From Branchiostoma floridae (lineage: Eukaryota; Chordata; Leptocardii; Amphioxiformes; Branchiostomatidae): a stretch of 60,000 nt of DNA. The notes under the pieces were generated by a model. It had not been told where the DNA came from. It made no database searches and was given only the letters and a program-made list of their open reading frames with translations. The stretch spans positions 11,433,491 to 11,493,490 of the forward strand of contig NC_049983.1 of the NCBI RefSeq assembly GCF_000003815.2. Direction: 5' to 3'. Of the stretch, positions 44,756 through 55,400 are shown one piece after another (position 1 is the stretch's first letter; each line of letters starts with the position of its first letter). The position numbers and the translations under genes are program-made.

Positions 44756-45771
44756 GAATGAATGATTTCAGTAAATTGGTCCCCGTTTAAAGAAAATGGC
44801 AATTATTTTAGAACCGAAGTCTATGCACCGTTTAGGCCGAAGAAAATAATGTAATGTTTCTGGTTAGACGAACGACCCTAGCAAAAACTTCCCGACCCCG
44901 GCCTTTAAATTTTCTTCTTGTCGGTCGCTAGTAAGGGACATGAAATTTTCGATCAGACATAAGTAAAGAAATTCAAACAGATTTTCTATATTTCACACAA
45001 TTCACACTCTGACACTGTTTACAGTTTAAGGCTCTGAATAGTTTATCTAAATATATGTAGAGAACATATCAATATACTTGTGCTTGTTCAATGTAATAGA
45101 TATAGAATATTTCTATATGGTTACATTTTATGACGAAAATATCAATGCCTGATACATTTCAGTTTTACATTGCTAAACTGTGTTGTTGGATCACTGTGGC
45201 CGAGATCCATAAAAAGAAAATCCCTTCCTACCGACTCTAGATCTACTTTTTACCGTCTAGAGACCGTAATTGGTGACAACATTTTTTGGAAGGCCTTAGA
45301 GATTTTTGTCCGCCCTTTCCCATTCTTTATCAGAAACAAACAATTTCAACTAACAAAGAAATCTATATATCATCACTGTAATCGCTGTATACACAGAGTT
45401 TCCGCAAATCCCATGTCACAAAATAATTACTATTTTCCGGAACCTGAAATCAACAACAGTTGCTGTGTTTTTAGGTGCACACACATGAATTTAACCAGCC
45501 TTGTTTCGAGTTACATGTCATTATTAAAGGACTTAAATACGACACCTAAAATCGCATTAAGCTAATCTAGATAAGTGATATATATGAATGAGGCGACGCC
45601 AACTAACGCTTACCCAACATTTGTCAGAAACGTTAGTCATTGGAAAACCAGACTTAACAGATTCTAGGTCTGCTTCCTTGCATGCATTAGCATTTGAGTA
45701 GACAAACGTACATGCGCCGTCCAAAGCAACTGCGAGTGCGCGATGAATTGCATATTTAACACACGGGTGCT

Positions 45772-45777
45772 TATAAA
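45772..45777 (+). promoter_or_regulatory. TATA box of the GPCR gene
   Basis: TATAAA in GCTTATAAAGAGCC, about 30 bases before the presumed transcription start and 128 before a strong donor. Confidence 0.4.
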
Positions 45778-45802
45778 GAGCCCTCCTGAAGTGCTACGGC
45801 TC

Positions 45803-45899
45803 AGACATTAAGGACACCTGTGGATGGTACATACGTCGACGCTTCGTTCGTTATCTAGTGCTGTCTGTCTATTTGCGCTCTGACACAGATTGGTACACG
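45803..45899 (+). other. Probable 5' non-coding exon of the GPCR gene
   Basis: Sequence between the TATA box and the donor acacg|gtaagt. The matching acceptor is atcattag at 48012, 75 bases before the start codon. The exon start is inferred from TATA spacing. Confidence 0.35.
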
Positions 45900-48012
45900 G
45901 TAAGTACATTATTCAAATTTCCATAGGTTCTTTACACACCCTTTTTACTAAAGGCTGCTACCGTTAAGCAAACGAATATATGGCAGCTCGCTCAGCGAGT
46001 TTCACAGAGAAAGAACGACTTTTTACGTTTTTTTCTCTTTATCATAATTTGGTATCGAGCATCATATTCCAATCATAAAATCAAGAGTTGGTTACAAAAT
46101 CCATTTCTGGTCTCCCAGCCATCTAGTGGAAACGGGGCATGTACAGTGGGAAGTGGTAAAACCTGCCGCAGACAATCTACGGTAGACTTGATGAGTCTCG
46201 CAGTAGAGCCATAGGGTATAAAGCTATACACTTTCAGCACTGATATGTATATGAAATATGAGCTATTGGCCTGTAAGCTGACAAATCCCGGTGCGTTTTG
46301 CTTTTCACAGCAAAGCGGATTAACCTAGAGAGGACTTTAAGGGTTAGTATTTCTTGTTCAGCCAATGACAAATGGGATATGCGTGTCAGAGCTCTCTTTC
46401 TAAGTAATATTTTCAGGTTATCGTGCCGTACGTGTAGTTTTATACTCAGTCTATCACATTTTTATGCTGTTCTACTTATATAGATGTATAATAACTGTCT
46501 CATCTTTCATTTATATATGCCTTTCATTCCCTTAATTTGTGTACCATTGTTTCGCTTTGTTTGCAATCAGCGCACGGGTATGAATTCGCAATAGAGTTTC
46601 AGTATAATACTTAAAAAAATCTTGTTGTTATTCGACGATGTCACAACTTGAATAAAGGTTATGTTTGAACCTTCTGATTTTGCAGATAGTCATACTTTCA
46701 GTGAAAGTATACTTATATGTGGGTGTGTTTGCACAAGATGTCTACATTGACGCACTTGTACCGCTAGTAGCTATAGTTTTGTTCCATTACCGTCACCGGT
46801 AATGCCAGACAATCATGGTTCCGTCTGTGCTTTGATCCCAAGAAAAATAACACCACCCCCGTTCAATATCTGTGCATATTTACTAAAACAACGCCCTCGC
46901 AGCATAGCTACACGGATACAAATGTCTTGTTTTCACGGAAAATCTTTTTTTTTAAATTCTTTGATTTGAAACAGCCTGAAAAAGCCTGAAACAAAGATTA
47001 TATACAGGAATCCTATAAGCCATACGCATCGTAATTAAATCTGTCTAATCTGCGTAAGCAGTACCCAGCTTATAAAATCTCCTTGATTTGTAAGTTTTCC
47101 GGATGCGATATTCGTTAAGTACATCAGTGATCCTGTTTATCATTGACGCAACCTTGATATGGTTAGATTTTTGAAAGTCACCTTGTCATTAATTTTGTTT
47201 TTTGGGGGGACGAGGAAAGGGGGCCGGTGGCCCAGTCTCTGAGAGAGCTTAGGCAACATCGCAACATCGAGAAGAGTATGGGCGACTCAGTGTGCTGGGC
47301 CAAAAAAACGCGCGCCGAAGCGAAGCCACACTAAAATTGCATTATCACTAACTACTTGAAAACCAAAACGCTTCATCTCGGCTTACCTTGTGCTTTACTG
47401 TCAACAACCACCCAGTATCAGATAATTTCCCTTCGGAAATGCAATGACAGTTGACGAATACATAACATAACTGATATAGATTGTACTCTGTCGGATCATA
47501 CACCAACTTATAATTTTTTTTTTACTTATAATGGTCACCACGTAACAAGGCCCGAAGGCCAGTCCAAGGTTACGGGTTACATGATTGGAACTGTAACAGC
47601 ATCTCTTCACCCTAGGTCAGAAACATCATGATTGAGACCAGCCCAATTGCTCACTATGAGTGAGGACTAACTGACCCAATAGGCGAAGCAGGGGTTACGA
47701 GGGCTGCTCGGGAGATTCCCTACCCCATTGTCAGGGAAACAAGACTCGATGGGGCTAGAAATAACAACAAAAGCAAATTTGGAATGTTTTAGAACAGTTC
47801 ACTACTCTCCGTGTTAGGTACATTGTGACCCAAAGGCAAAACATTTTCACCAGGCCCTGCATATGTGCACGCACACATTGCTGGTCGGAACGGAACGTTA
47901 CATGTCCGTGCATCCGTGTCATATACCTTTGGGAAATATGGACCATTTTAATCGGAATAGAATTTCATGATTAGCCTAATAAATCCTCTTACCCATTTCT
48001 TCTAATCATTAG
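45900..48012 (+). other. Probable GPCR 5' UTR intron
   Basis: No coding exon seen. The stretch 47180-47760 has G-rich and repeat-like sequence, but no element was identified. Confidence 0.35.
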
Positions 48013-48087
48013 GTTGCTGAGGTGTATAGCCACAGCTATTCCGGACAAGCGACTTCAACAAGCCGTTGACAACCGAAGAGCAAAAAC

Positions 48088-49140
48088 ATGGCAGTGAACG
48101 GGACTGTTGCATCCTCGACACCAGCAGTCACTGTGGACAATTTATTTTCAAACGAGACTTTTTACGTGACAAATGTAACTCAACCTTTCACCACGACCTC
48201 CTCGGTGACCAGAAGGGAGTTCAACCCCAACCCAGCGGCATCCTTCTTCTTCTTCTCGCTCTCAATCATTGGGACCCTGGGCAATCTGCTGCTCATCTTG
48301 GCTTTCGTGTTGACCAAGAAGCTACGGTCTTCTCTGAGCGCGTTCATCACCAGCATGGCGGTCAGCGATCTCATCTTCGCAGCCCTTTATGACTCGCTCT
48401 CGGCTCACGAGCTGAGCGCTGGTGGCTGGGTGTTTCAGCCGGAACTCTGTAAAGGTCTCGGGATCATCACGGTTCTCAGCGGATCGCACTCACTTATTTC
48501 CTCGGCCCTGGTCGCCTTAAATCGCTACACTCTGGTCACCAAAACGTCTACAGTCTACAGAATGTTTTTCTCACCTGTTAAGACTACCATAATGATAGTG
48601 ATGGCGTGGACAATATCGTTTCTGATGGTTACACCGGCTGCATTTTTCGGGTTCGGTGCGTTTGGATACAACGTCGCCACCAACACGTGTGACTTCGTGG
48701 TTTCCGATCCGAGCACCTACGTGTACTTCTTTACCTTCCCTGGCGCTTTGGTGGTCGTGTCCAACTTCGTTTGCATCACCTGCTATTTTCGGATCTTTAT
48801 GACTGTACGAAAGAGCGCCAAAAAATCCAAACCAAATCAACAGCCGAAAATGACCCTGATCGTCCCCCTCAAAGTCGTGAAGGAAACCCAGCACATGTTC
48901 ATCATCTACATCTCATTCCTGTCCACCACGGCCCCGTACTCGCTGTTGTACGCTGCAGACAATGGTATGGACGACATCCCGTCCACTGCGTTCGTTGTTG
49001 CCGCGATTATCTACGCGTGTAACAGTTCTCTGAATCCCATCATCCATACGTGGAAGAACAGAGACTACAGGAGGGCCTTCCGCGCCTTCCTGTGTTGCAG
49101 AAAGAGGCGAAACACTGCCCTCCAGGTGGTACCCGTGTAA
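48088..49140 (+). CDS. Class A (rhodopsin-like) G protein-coupled receptor, 350 aa
   Basis: An intact single-exon receptor for the plasma membrane; the ligand is unknown. The N-terminus (1-50) carries N-glycosylation sites at N4, N22 and N29 and no clear signal peptide. TM1 has GTLGNLLLIL (N66), TM2 the Asp of AVSDLIF (D94). C121 and C201 can form the TM3-ECL2 disulfide. The TM3 end is NRY (145-147) instead of DRY. TM6 lacks the CWxP motif (SFLSTTAPYS). TM7 has NPIIH (316-320) instead of NPxxY. C336-C337 may be palmitoylated. The start fits AAAAACATGG, the first ATG of the exon. NRY plus a modified TM7 recalls the Tre1/Moody/GPR84-like group, but this assignment is tentative. AATAAA signals follow at 49508 and 49523. 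Confidence 0.93.
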   Translation: MAVNGTVASSTPAVTVDNLFSNETFYVTNVTQPFTTTSSVTRREFNPNPAASFFFFSLSIIGTLGNLLLILAFVLTKKLRSSLSAFITSMAVSDLIFAALYDSLSAHELSAGGWVFQPELCKGLGIITVLSGSHSLISSALVALNRYTLVTKTSTVYRMFFSPVKTTIMIVMAWTISFLMVTPAAFFGFGAFGYNVATNTCDFVVSDPSTYVYFFTFPGALVVVSNFVCITCYFRIFMTVRKSAKKSKPNQQPKMTLIVPLKVVKETQHMFIIYISFLSTTAPYSLLYAADNGMDDIPSTAFVVAAIIYACNSSLNPIIHTWKNRDYRRAFRAFLCCRKRRNTALQVVPV

Positions 49141-49507
49141 AGATTCTCGACACGGAAGGAAACAGTAGTCCGAATCGCCCGACGAATGGCAGCAGTCACA
49201 GTCAGAGTACAGTACGTAATGATTAAACTGCACCATGATATAATTGTACCACTGCTCTGGAGCTATTACAGAGGCTACTCTCAGGGCATAGTAATGTACA
49301 TATCATAGTGACCAACTCCATGTTGTTGTCTTTGAAGGTTTACATGACCATATTCATGTAGTCTTGTGGTTTCATATGTGCTCATCTTGATGAGTTTTAT
49401 GTATGGAAGTTAAAAGTAGCCGTAGTCCATCCGTCAGCAAATATACTTATCACATAGAGTGTTAAGTGACTGTGGACACTGTGAAAGTTTTAATGTGGAC
49501 GTCGTGA

Positions 49508-49528
49508 AATAAATACAATGTAAATAAA
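49508..49528 (+). terminator. GPCR polyadenylation signals
   Basis: Two AATAAA hexamers at 49508-49513 and 49523-49528, about 370 bases after the stop. A further AATAAA near 49978 could serve a longer form. Confidence 0.6.
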
Positions 49529-49529
49529 G

Positions 49530-50441
49530 AAAATGCTCCATTACATCATACAAATCAGACTTGTAGATGACCAGTAATAATTATTAAATGTTGTTAGATG
49601 GTTCGTTTATTTGTGAGACATGCCGTTAACTGATAGTGGATTAAAAAATGGTTCAAATGTCTGAATGCTTCCTTTTGTCGTAGTCCACCCGCGCACACCG
49701 CATAACATTACGTGATTGCCTGTTAAATGTTGTAAAATGATATTCGTATGAAGTAATTGTGCTCTTTCTAATGGTAACCACTACATGTAAGTGATGCGTA
49801 TAGCTTGCCTCGCCATATGGCTGTCAAGATTAGATTCACTCTGTGAAAATCATAGACTTGTTGAATGGCATTTTCTTGAATTCGTTCCTCGTTGACATCT
49901 TCATTTTCTAATCCACAAAGTAGTACTAAATGGATGTAGCCATGTGATATATTAGCTGTATAAATCGTGCTTGTGAAATAAAGAAAGACTAGCTATGCAA
50001 TTCCGTTTGCAACCTGTCATTTCCTGTAGGCTGTACTGAACTGATATGTACACTTCCGCTCGGTATGGACAGTCTGATGCAATAAATTGAGTTGAATGTT
50101 GTTGGCTTTAAGCGACTAAGTGCATTAATGCTGCCAACCCTCCTTTCACAAATGCTACCTTAAAGCTATTGAAGTTAATCCTTGTTGAAATTTTACTTTT
50201 AAAGTGTTTCGGAAGAGAGAGGAAACATTTTGGGGCAAATCAATGACCGTAGGCTATAGCTACCTGTCCTTGGTACTGATTTGGTTTCAATTGGATAATC
50301 AATGTGACCACAATTAAAGCCGTGAAAAAGGACTGACGTCATGCAACACCTTCGTATAATAATATCACGTTATACGTAGTATAAAACTTCATAAGCAGTA
50401 GACAAAGGAAATGGGTTACACAGCAGTAATATACAATGTAC
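49530..50441. other. Intergenic region before the foldback element
   Basis: No gene or repeat structure recognised. Confidence 0.4.
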
Positions 50442-50445
50442 TGAG

Positions 50446-51880
50446 CAGTCGAACCGCAGGTCACCGTAGAACGCGTTATTCTCTGAAATACGGCTTACGC
50501 CGGGTCACGGACTGACCCCACTGCATGGGTGTAAACAGCAGCTTATTTTGCAACAAAGACACCTTAGATATACATAATGTTTATACTTGTTCGTATCTAC
50601 ATGATTTGCCCAGCACAGCCAAGTGGACATTTATTGCATTGCAAAAGATCAGCCAACGTTGTGGCCCCTCAAAAAAAGCAATGTTCGGTCTGTGTATTTG
50701 TGATTATCTTTTCTCCAGTTGGCCGGGACACAATCAGTTTTGTCCACAGTCGGACAGTCCAGTTCCTCACCTTTACATTGATACCAAACTTGAAGGGCAA
50801 ATTTGAGGAGAAACGGTTTTGCCCCCAAATTAACTGCGAACATGTGCAAATCACAGTGGTGAAGTTTCAGTCTGGTTGTAGCTACTCAAGCACACTACCC
50901 TGCGGACGGACCCAATTTTCATACATTTCGCATTGTATCACAGACCTCATTCATTGGTACAAGAATCTGAATNNNNNNNNNNNNNNNNNNNNNNNNNNNN
51001 NNNNNNNNNNNNNNNNNNNNNNNNNNNNNNNNNNNNNNNNNNNNNNNNNNNNNNNNNNNNNNNNNNNNNNNNACATAGACACAGAGTTTTAGTCCAAAGT
51101 AAGAGTTTTAAAGATTCATCATATTGTGAGTCAATCTGTTTCGAACTCCTGGTCCGAACCTGGGTTCGAACGGTGGAACCCAGCCGGTACGTTCCATGTT
51201 CGTGCCGCGGGGGTCAGGCCTAATGTTGCAAGTTCAACCAGCATTTGGAAAAGTTTATATAACTAACGGCTCAAGTCTTGCCGTCGCAAAAAGATTTCGG
51301 GAAACCCACCAAAATAAAACTAACATTATCCAGAAGCCAGAATAAGTAGGATTCATGTGCAAGCGCAATGATGTCAAAACATCATGTCTGAGTTTTGTAA
51401 AGCATAGTGAAAGATCAGTGTGTGCGGTTTCTCTTTCGAAAAAAGACGCCAGGGAATTTGACATGGCTGTAGTTTTTTTGGGGGCAAAACCGTTTCTCCT
51501 AAAATTTGCCCTTCAAGTTTGGTATCAATGTGAAGGTGAGGAACTGGACTGTCCGACTGTGGACAAAACTGATTGTGCCCCGGACAACTAGAGAAAAGAT
51601 AATCACAAATACACAGACCGAAAATTGCTTTTTTTTCGGGGGCCACAATGTTGGCTGAACTTTTGCAATGCAATAGATATCCACATGGCTGTGCTGGGCA
51701 AATCCTGTAGATGTGAAAAAGTATAAACATTATGTAGGTCTGAGGTCTTTTTGTTGCACAACAGGCAGTTGTTTATACGCATGCAGCGGGGTCAAACCAG
51801 GAAAAACTGCGTTCTGGCTTATGACCTGTCCAGAGAAGGCTGCGCAGAACGGATGCGCACAGAGCTCTGCGGTTCGACTG
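50446..51880. mobile_element. Foldback DNA transposon with about 380-bp inverted arms
   Basis: Arms run inward from CAGTCGAACCGCAG (50446) and its complement CTGCGGTTCGACTG (ending 51880). They share long stretches, for example GGATTTGCCCAGCACAGCC in the right arm against ATGATTTGCCCAGCACAGCC in the left, through to about 50830 and 51475. TGAG flanks both ends (50442-50445, 51881-51884), a 4-bp target duplication. The arms have diverged at many sites. The roughly 640-bp centre is non-coding and contains a 100-base gap. The superfamily is not assigned. Confidence 0.88.
50973..51072. other. Assembly gap (100 N)
   Basis: Gap inside the foldback element, a place where inverted arms often stop assembly. 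Confidence 1.
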
Positions 51881-52119
51881 TGAGAACGCACGCAAGAATA
51901 AAGTACCCTACTTGAAATATATGATCCATTTAATTTCCAGACACAATTATAGTCTAGTCGAGTTATAAGTTGTTTTTGTGAGGAATCTATAGCCATTTAG
52001 TCTCAGATGAAGGTGTCCAAACAGATGCGAATACTCTCGATCGATCAGTGAATAGTTGACTACAATAACTGATAATCAGGGGTGTCTACCAGCCGGAGCT
52101 AGGGGTCAAAGGTCGATGT

Positions 52120-52335
52120 TGTATAGCAGCTTGCAGCTGATAGCTACAGCGGCGCACGAGCCCTCCCACAACATGTAGAATTCTGCCCGCTTGAGGGGTG
52201 ATTTTAGTGTCAGTAAGTGTACAGACGTCGGTCTATCGTACAGAAACATGACTGTAGTTCGTGGGGCCCTCTAGGGGCCCCCGTGACAGCGGCAAACCCG
52301 CGATCGGGCAGCGTGCAATCTAGGTACTCAGAGAT
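52120..52335 (+). promoter_or_regulatory. CpG-richer 5' region of the FHA gene
   Basis: The stretch before ATG 52336 is GC- and CpG-richer than its surroundings, has no TATA box, and contains the near-palindrome GGGGCCCTCTAGGGGCCCC. It probably includes the promoter and 5' UTR; this is inferred from composition and position. Confidence 0.4.
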
Positions 52336-52441
52336 ATGGCGGCAGCACCAGTAAAGGGTGGTCTTGTAAACATCGCCTTTCTTCTGGACCTGAACACTGG
52401 GCAGAGACATGAACTGGGCACAGGGCGAGATGTTACTATAG
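52336..52441 (+). CDS. FHA gene exon 1
   Basis: ATG in GATATGGCGGC opens MAAAPVKGGLVNIAFLLDLN. The donor is atag|gtgagt, leaving one base of the TIG Gly codon. Confidence 0.75.
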
Positions 52442-55400
52442 GTGAGTAAATGTTATCAGGGAATCTAGAGCGTATTACGTTATAAGGACACCGAAATGTC
52501 ATGGATGATTAGTCGGATAAATGCACAAAATAACGTTATTGGATATAACGTTACAACGTTTATGGTTCGTGGAGGCCTTCGAAATGGACAAAGTGCATTG
52601 TTCAGAACAATGCATTTGGGGTGACGTTCGCAAATGTCGGCCTTTCTAGTATAATGGCCTTGGTTAGGGTCAGGGTATAGTCCATTCTTTACATGATATT
52701 GAATGTACTAGTAGCTTATGCTATTTCAGTATTTGCCTCCCCTCCCATTCACCAAACAGTATTGTCATGCAAATTAGATAAAAAGACCACACCACTTGGA
52801 CAGCTAACTAACGTTTTCATGTAAACATTTAGTTAACCAAATCATCACAATTGATTCAACAATATTACCATATGTCAACGAAGGTTAGGCATCCAGGTAA
52901 TAAGATACGTTAAATAGCAATTACGAATTTAGCAACTGGATTATGATTCGGTCTTCAGACGTTTCAGATAACAATCCGTTATCTTTCGTCAGTAACACTG
53001 TTACCGTACTTTCCTCCTTGATGTTATCATGTGACCAATAATGTTTTCGTAGTGTTATATGATTGTCAGATTGGCTTGGAGAAATAACAAGTTTGAGAGA
53101 TTCATGAAAATTAAAAGGAGATCATTGGCATTGCATTATAAATGAAAATTTAAATCATGTTTCATCAATGTTTACTAGCCTTTAATATCCTGGTCAACTA
53201 GTACCACATTATAACACAAGTCTATAGGCATAATAAAGCAGAAACCTACATGTTCTGCATTCTATTCAAACTAATGTATTTATCATCCATATTACACCAT
53301 AACTTCTGCTTTGTATCTAACTTTCAGGATCCAGTACAGATGCTGACATAGCCATAAAAGGTGAAAGTGAGGCAGGAGACTTCTGTGTGGTACAGGCCTG
53401 TGAAGGGGCATTTCTTCTGTCTGCTGCCCAACAGGGAAGTCTGGTCTGTTCCATCAATGATGTGGAACTGCGGGAACCAACACCACTGAGCCAGGGTACG
53501 TTAGTCATCAGGATAGATGCTGGACACTTTGTCCCTTTACCAACTCGGTCCATGGCTTATATCAGAACAACTCGGCCCAATGACTTACAGGCTGAGTTGA
53601 CCAGGGTGTTGGGATGAGTTGACTGTGTCAGGTTTAAATAAATGGGCCAAATCATCCTGGTCCCTATCAGGATGAGTGGAAACAAGTGATATACTCTATT
53701 TGACATGATTAAGGGTACAGGAAGGAGGTGAAGTAATGTTTTAAGCCTCCTTATGTTAAGTAATCCTCCTTGGTGACAGCCAGGAGCTTTAAAATGATCA
53801 TGAATCTTTCAAACTCCTCAGTTTCAGCAAGGAAAACTTACTTGTGCTCACCTCCTTCATACCCTTGACATGCACTTTTGTTATTATGGCTTTAGGCCAC
53901 ACCAATTTAATTTCTTGGTTCACGGATTTTTTCATAAAAAATATGGAGCGAGAGGGCGAAATAAAAATAAAAATAAAAATTGTAAAATGGTTCGGGTAAA
54001 GGTAACGGCTAATCCAAAACATAAAGAAAAAAAGTTTTCAGCTTGAAAAAAGTACAAAAACACTATTATTGTACAGTAACAGCACCTGTACCCACACTTT
54101 AAGGAGCTTATAATATAAAGGCCAATTTGCTACACCAGAAAGCTGGTGAATGGTTTCATTAATGGTGAAAATTTGCTGAGTGGTAATTTTTATTTTTATT
54201 TTGTTTTCCAAAAAATAGGAGCGAGCGAATCCGTGAACCAAGAAATTAAATTGGTGTGGCCTTAGAGGCCTGGTAGAGATAGAGGTAACATTAGTCAAGA
54301 ACATCCAAAATGCCAGCTCCACCAGATGATGATGATGATCATTATCTTCATCCTACTAAGCTGCAATAATACCTGTTATATACTCCTGTTCCTTTTAATT
54401 TTTAGAATCGCCAAGACTATGCACTTTCAAGTTTGGAATGTTGTAAAGAATGAGAAATGTAATTTTGCAAAAACTTTCTCGAGCTCAACACCCCTGGCCC
54501 TAAAAGTAATTTAGTTCAAGCCAGCTAAATACTGGAATGTCTCACTCTCACCTCAATCTTCTTGAACTGACTATTGTTGCAGGATGCCTTGTCAGGGTGG
54601 GGAGACATGGGCTCTTCCGGTTTGAGAGAAAAAGGTAAGAAACATGCCTTAGGGAATTTCTGCTTGGAGCTGCAGATGTTCAATGATCATTGATATGAAA
54701 CAAAAATTATTTAGTACCAGTAGCCTCTTGTTGTTCTTTTTCAGAAACAGTGCCATCTGATAAAAAAATATGTTGAATCTCCAATAAGAATTAAGTTGAG
54801 TAGTACACTTGTGGCAAAACAATGTAAAAGGCCAAATGAAGTAGACTGCATGTTATGCTAAATCACTGGTTGGTAGAATTCAACAAGAGGTAAAGGTCAT
54901 CTGTTAACAGTGGCCAAAGTGGATAACAACAAAGATGATGTAAGACCTGTTTACAGTTAACGTTGTACATACAGCTTATTATGTTAAAGGTTACCAACAG
55001 ATGATACCATGTACAATGTATGTCATCCGATGTTCACAGCTGCCCAAAACCTCATCCAAATCTGTCATCATACTTTCTGTAACACAATCCCTGGGGACTT
55101 ATTCCATAACAGAACACACTGGAATATCCCATTTAATACTTTAGGGAGACCAAGTTGACAGCATCACTTTTTACCCTTTTTATTACCTTCAAATAGGGAA
55201 AGGACTTGACTGAAGTGTTTAAGTAGAATACCTAGAATATCAACAAGCTCAGTCATTAGATATACATCATATAGAAAGAAAAACCTTCATCTGACATTTC
55301 AAATCAGCCCCATAGCAAAGGTTGTATGCACTATATGGACAAATATATACTCAGAAATGACAGGCAACAGCTGTATAGCTAGAGGAACGATATGGGGCAA

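Larger units (their letters stand above)
42300..45770. other. Intergenic region
   Basis: No host gene recognised. It holds a LINE scrap (about 43270-43600) and two short tandem duplications (43638-43737, 44611-44755). Open frames here lack domain motifs. Confidence 0.5.

Noticed and set aside
45170-45565. Open frame of 131 codons upstream of the GPCR
   Set aside because: No domain, no splice or promoter support; AT-rich sequence with chance openness.
48571-49236. Minus-strand frames of 107 codons over the GPCR
   Set aside because: Shadows of the GC-rich receptor coding sequence.
50577-51092. Frame of 171 codons and its minus-strand and 51355-51730 relatives
   Set aside because: They are the two inverted arms of the foldback element read in several frames; similarity between them reflects the DNA repeat, not a protein.
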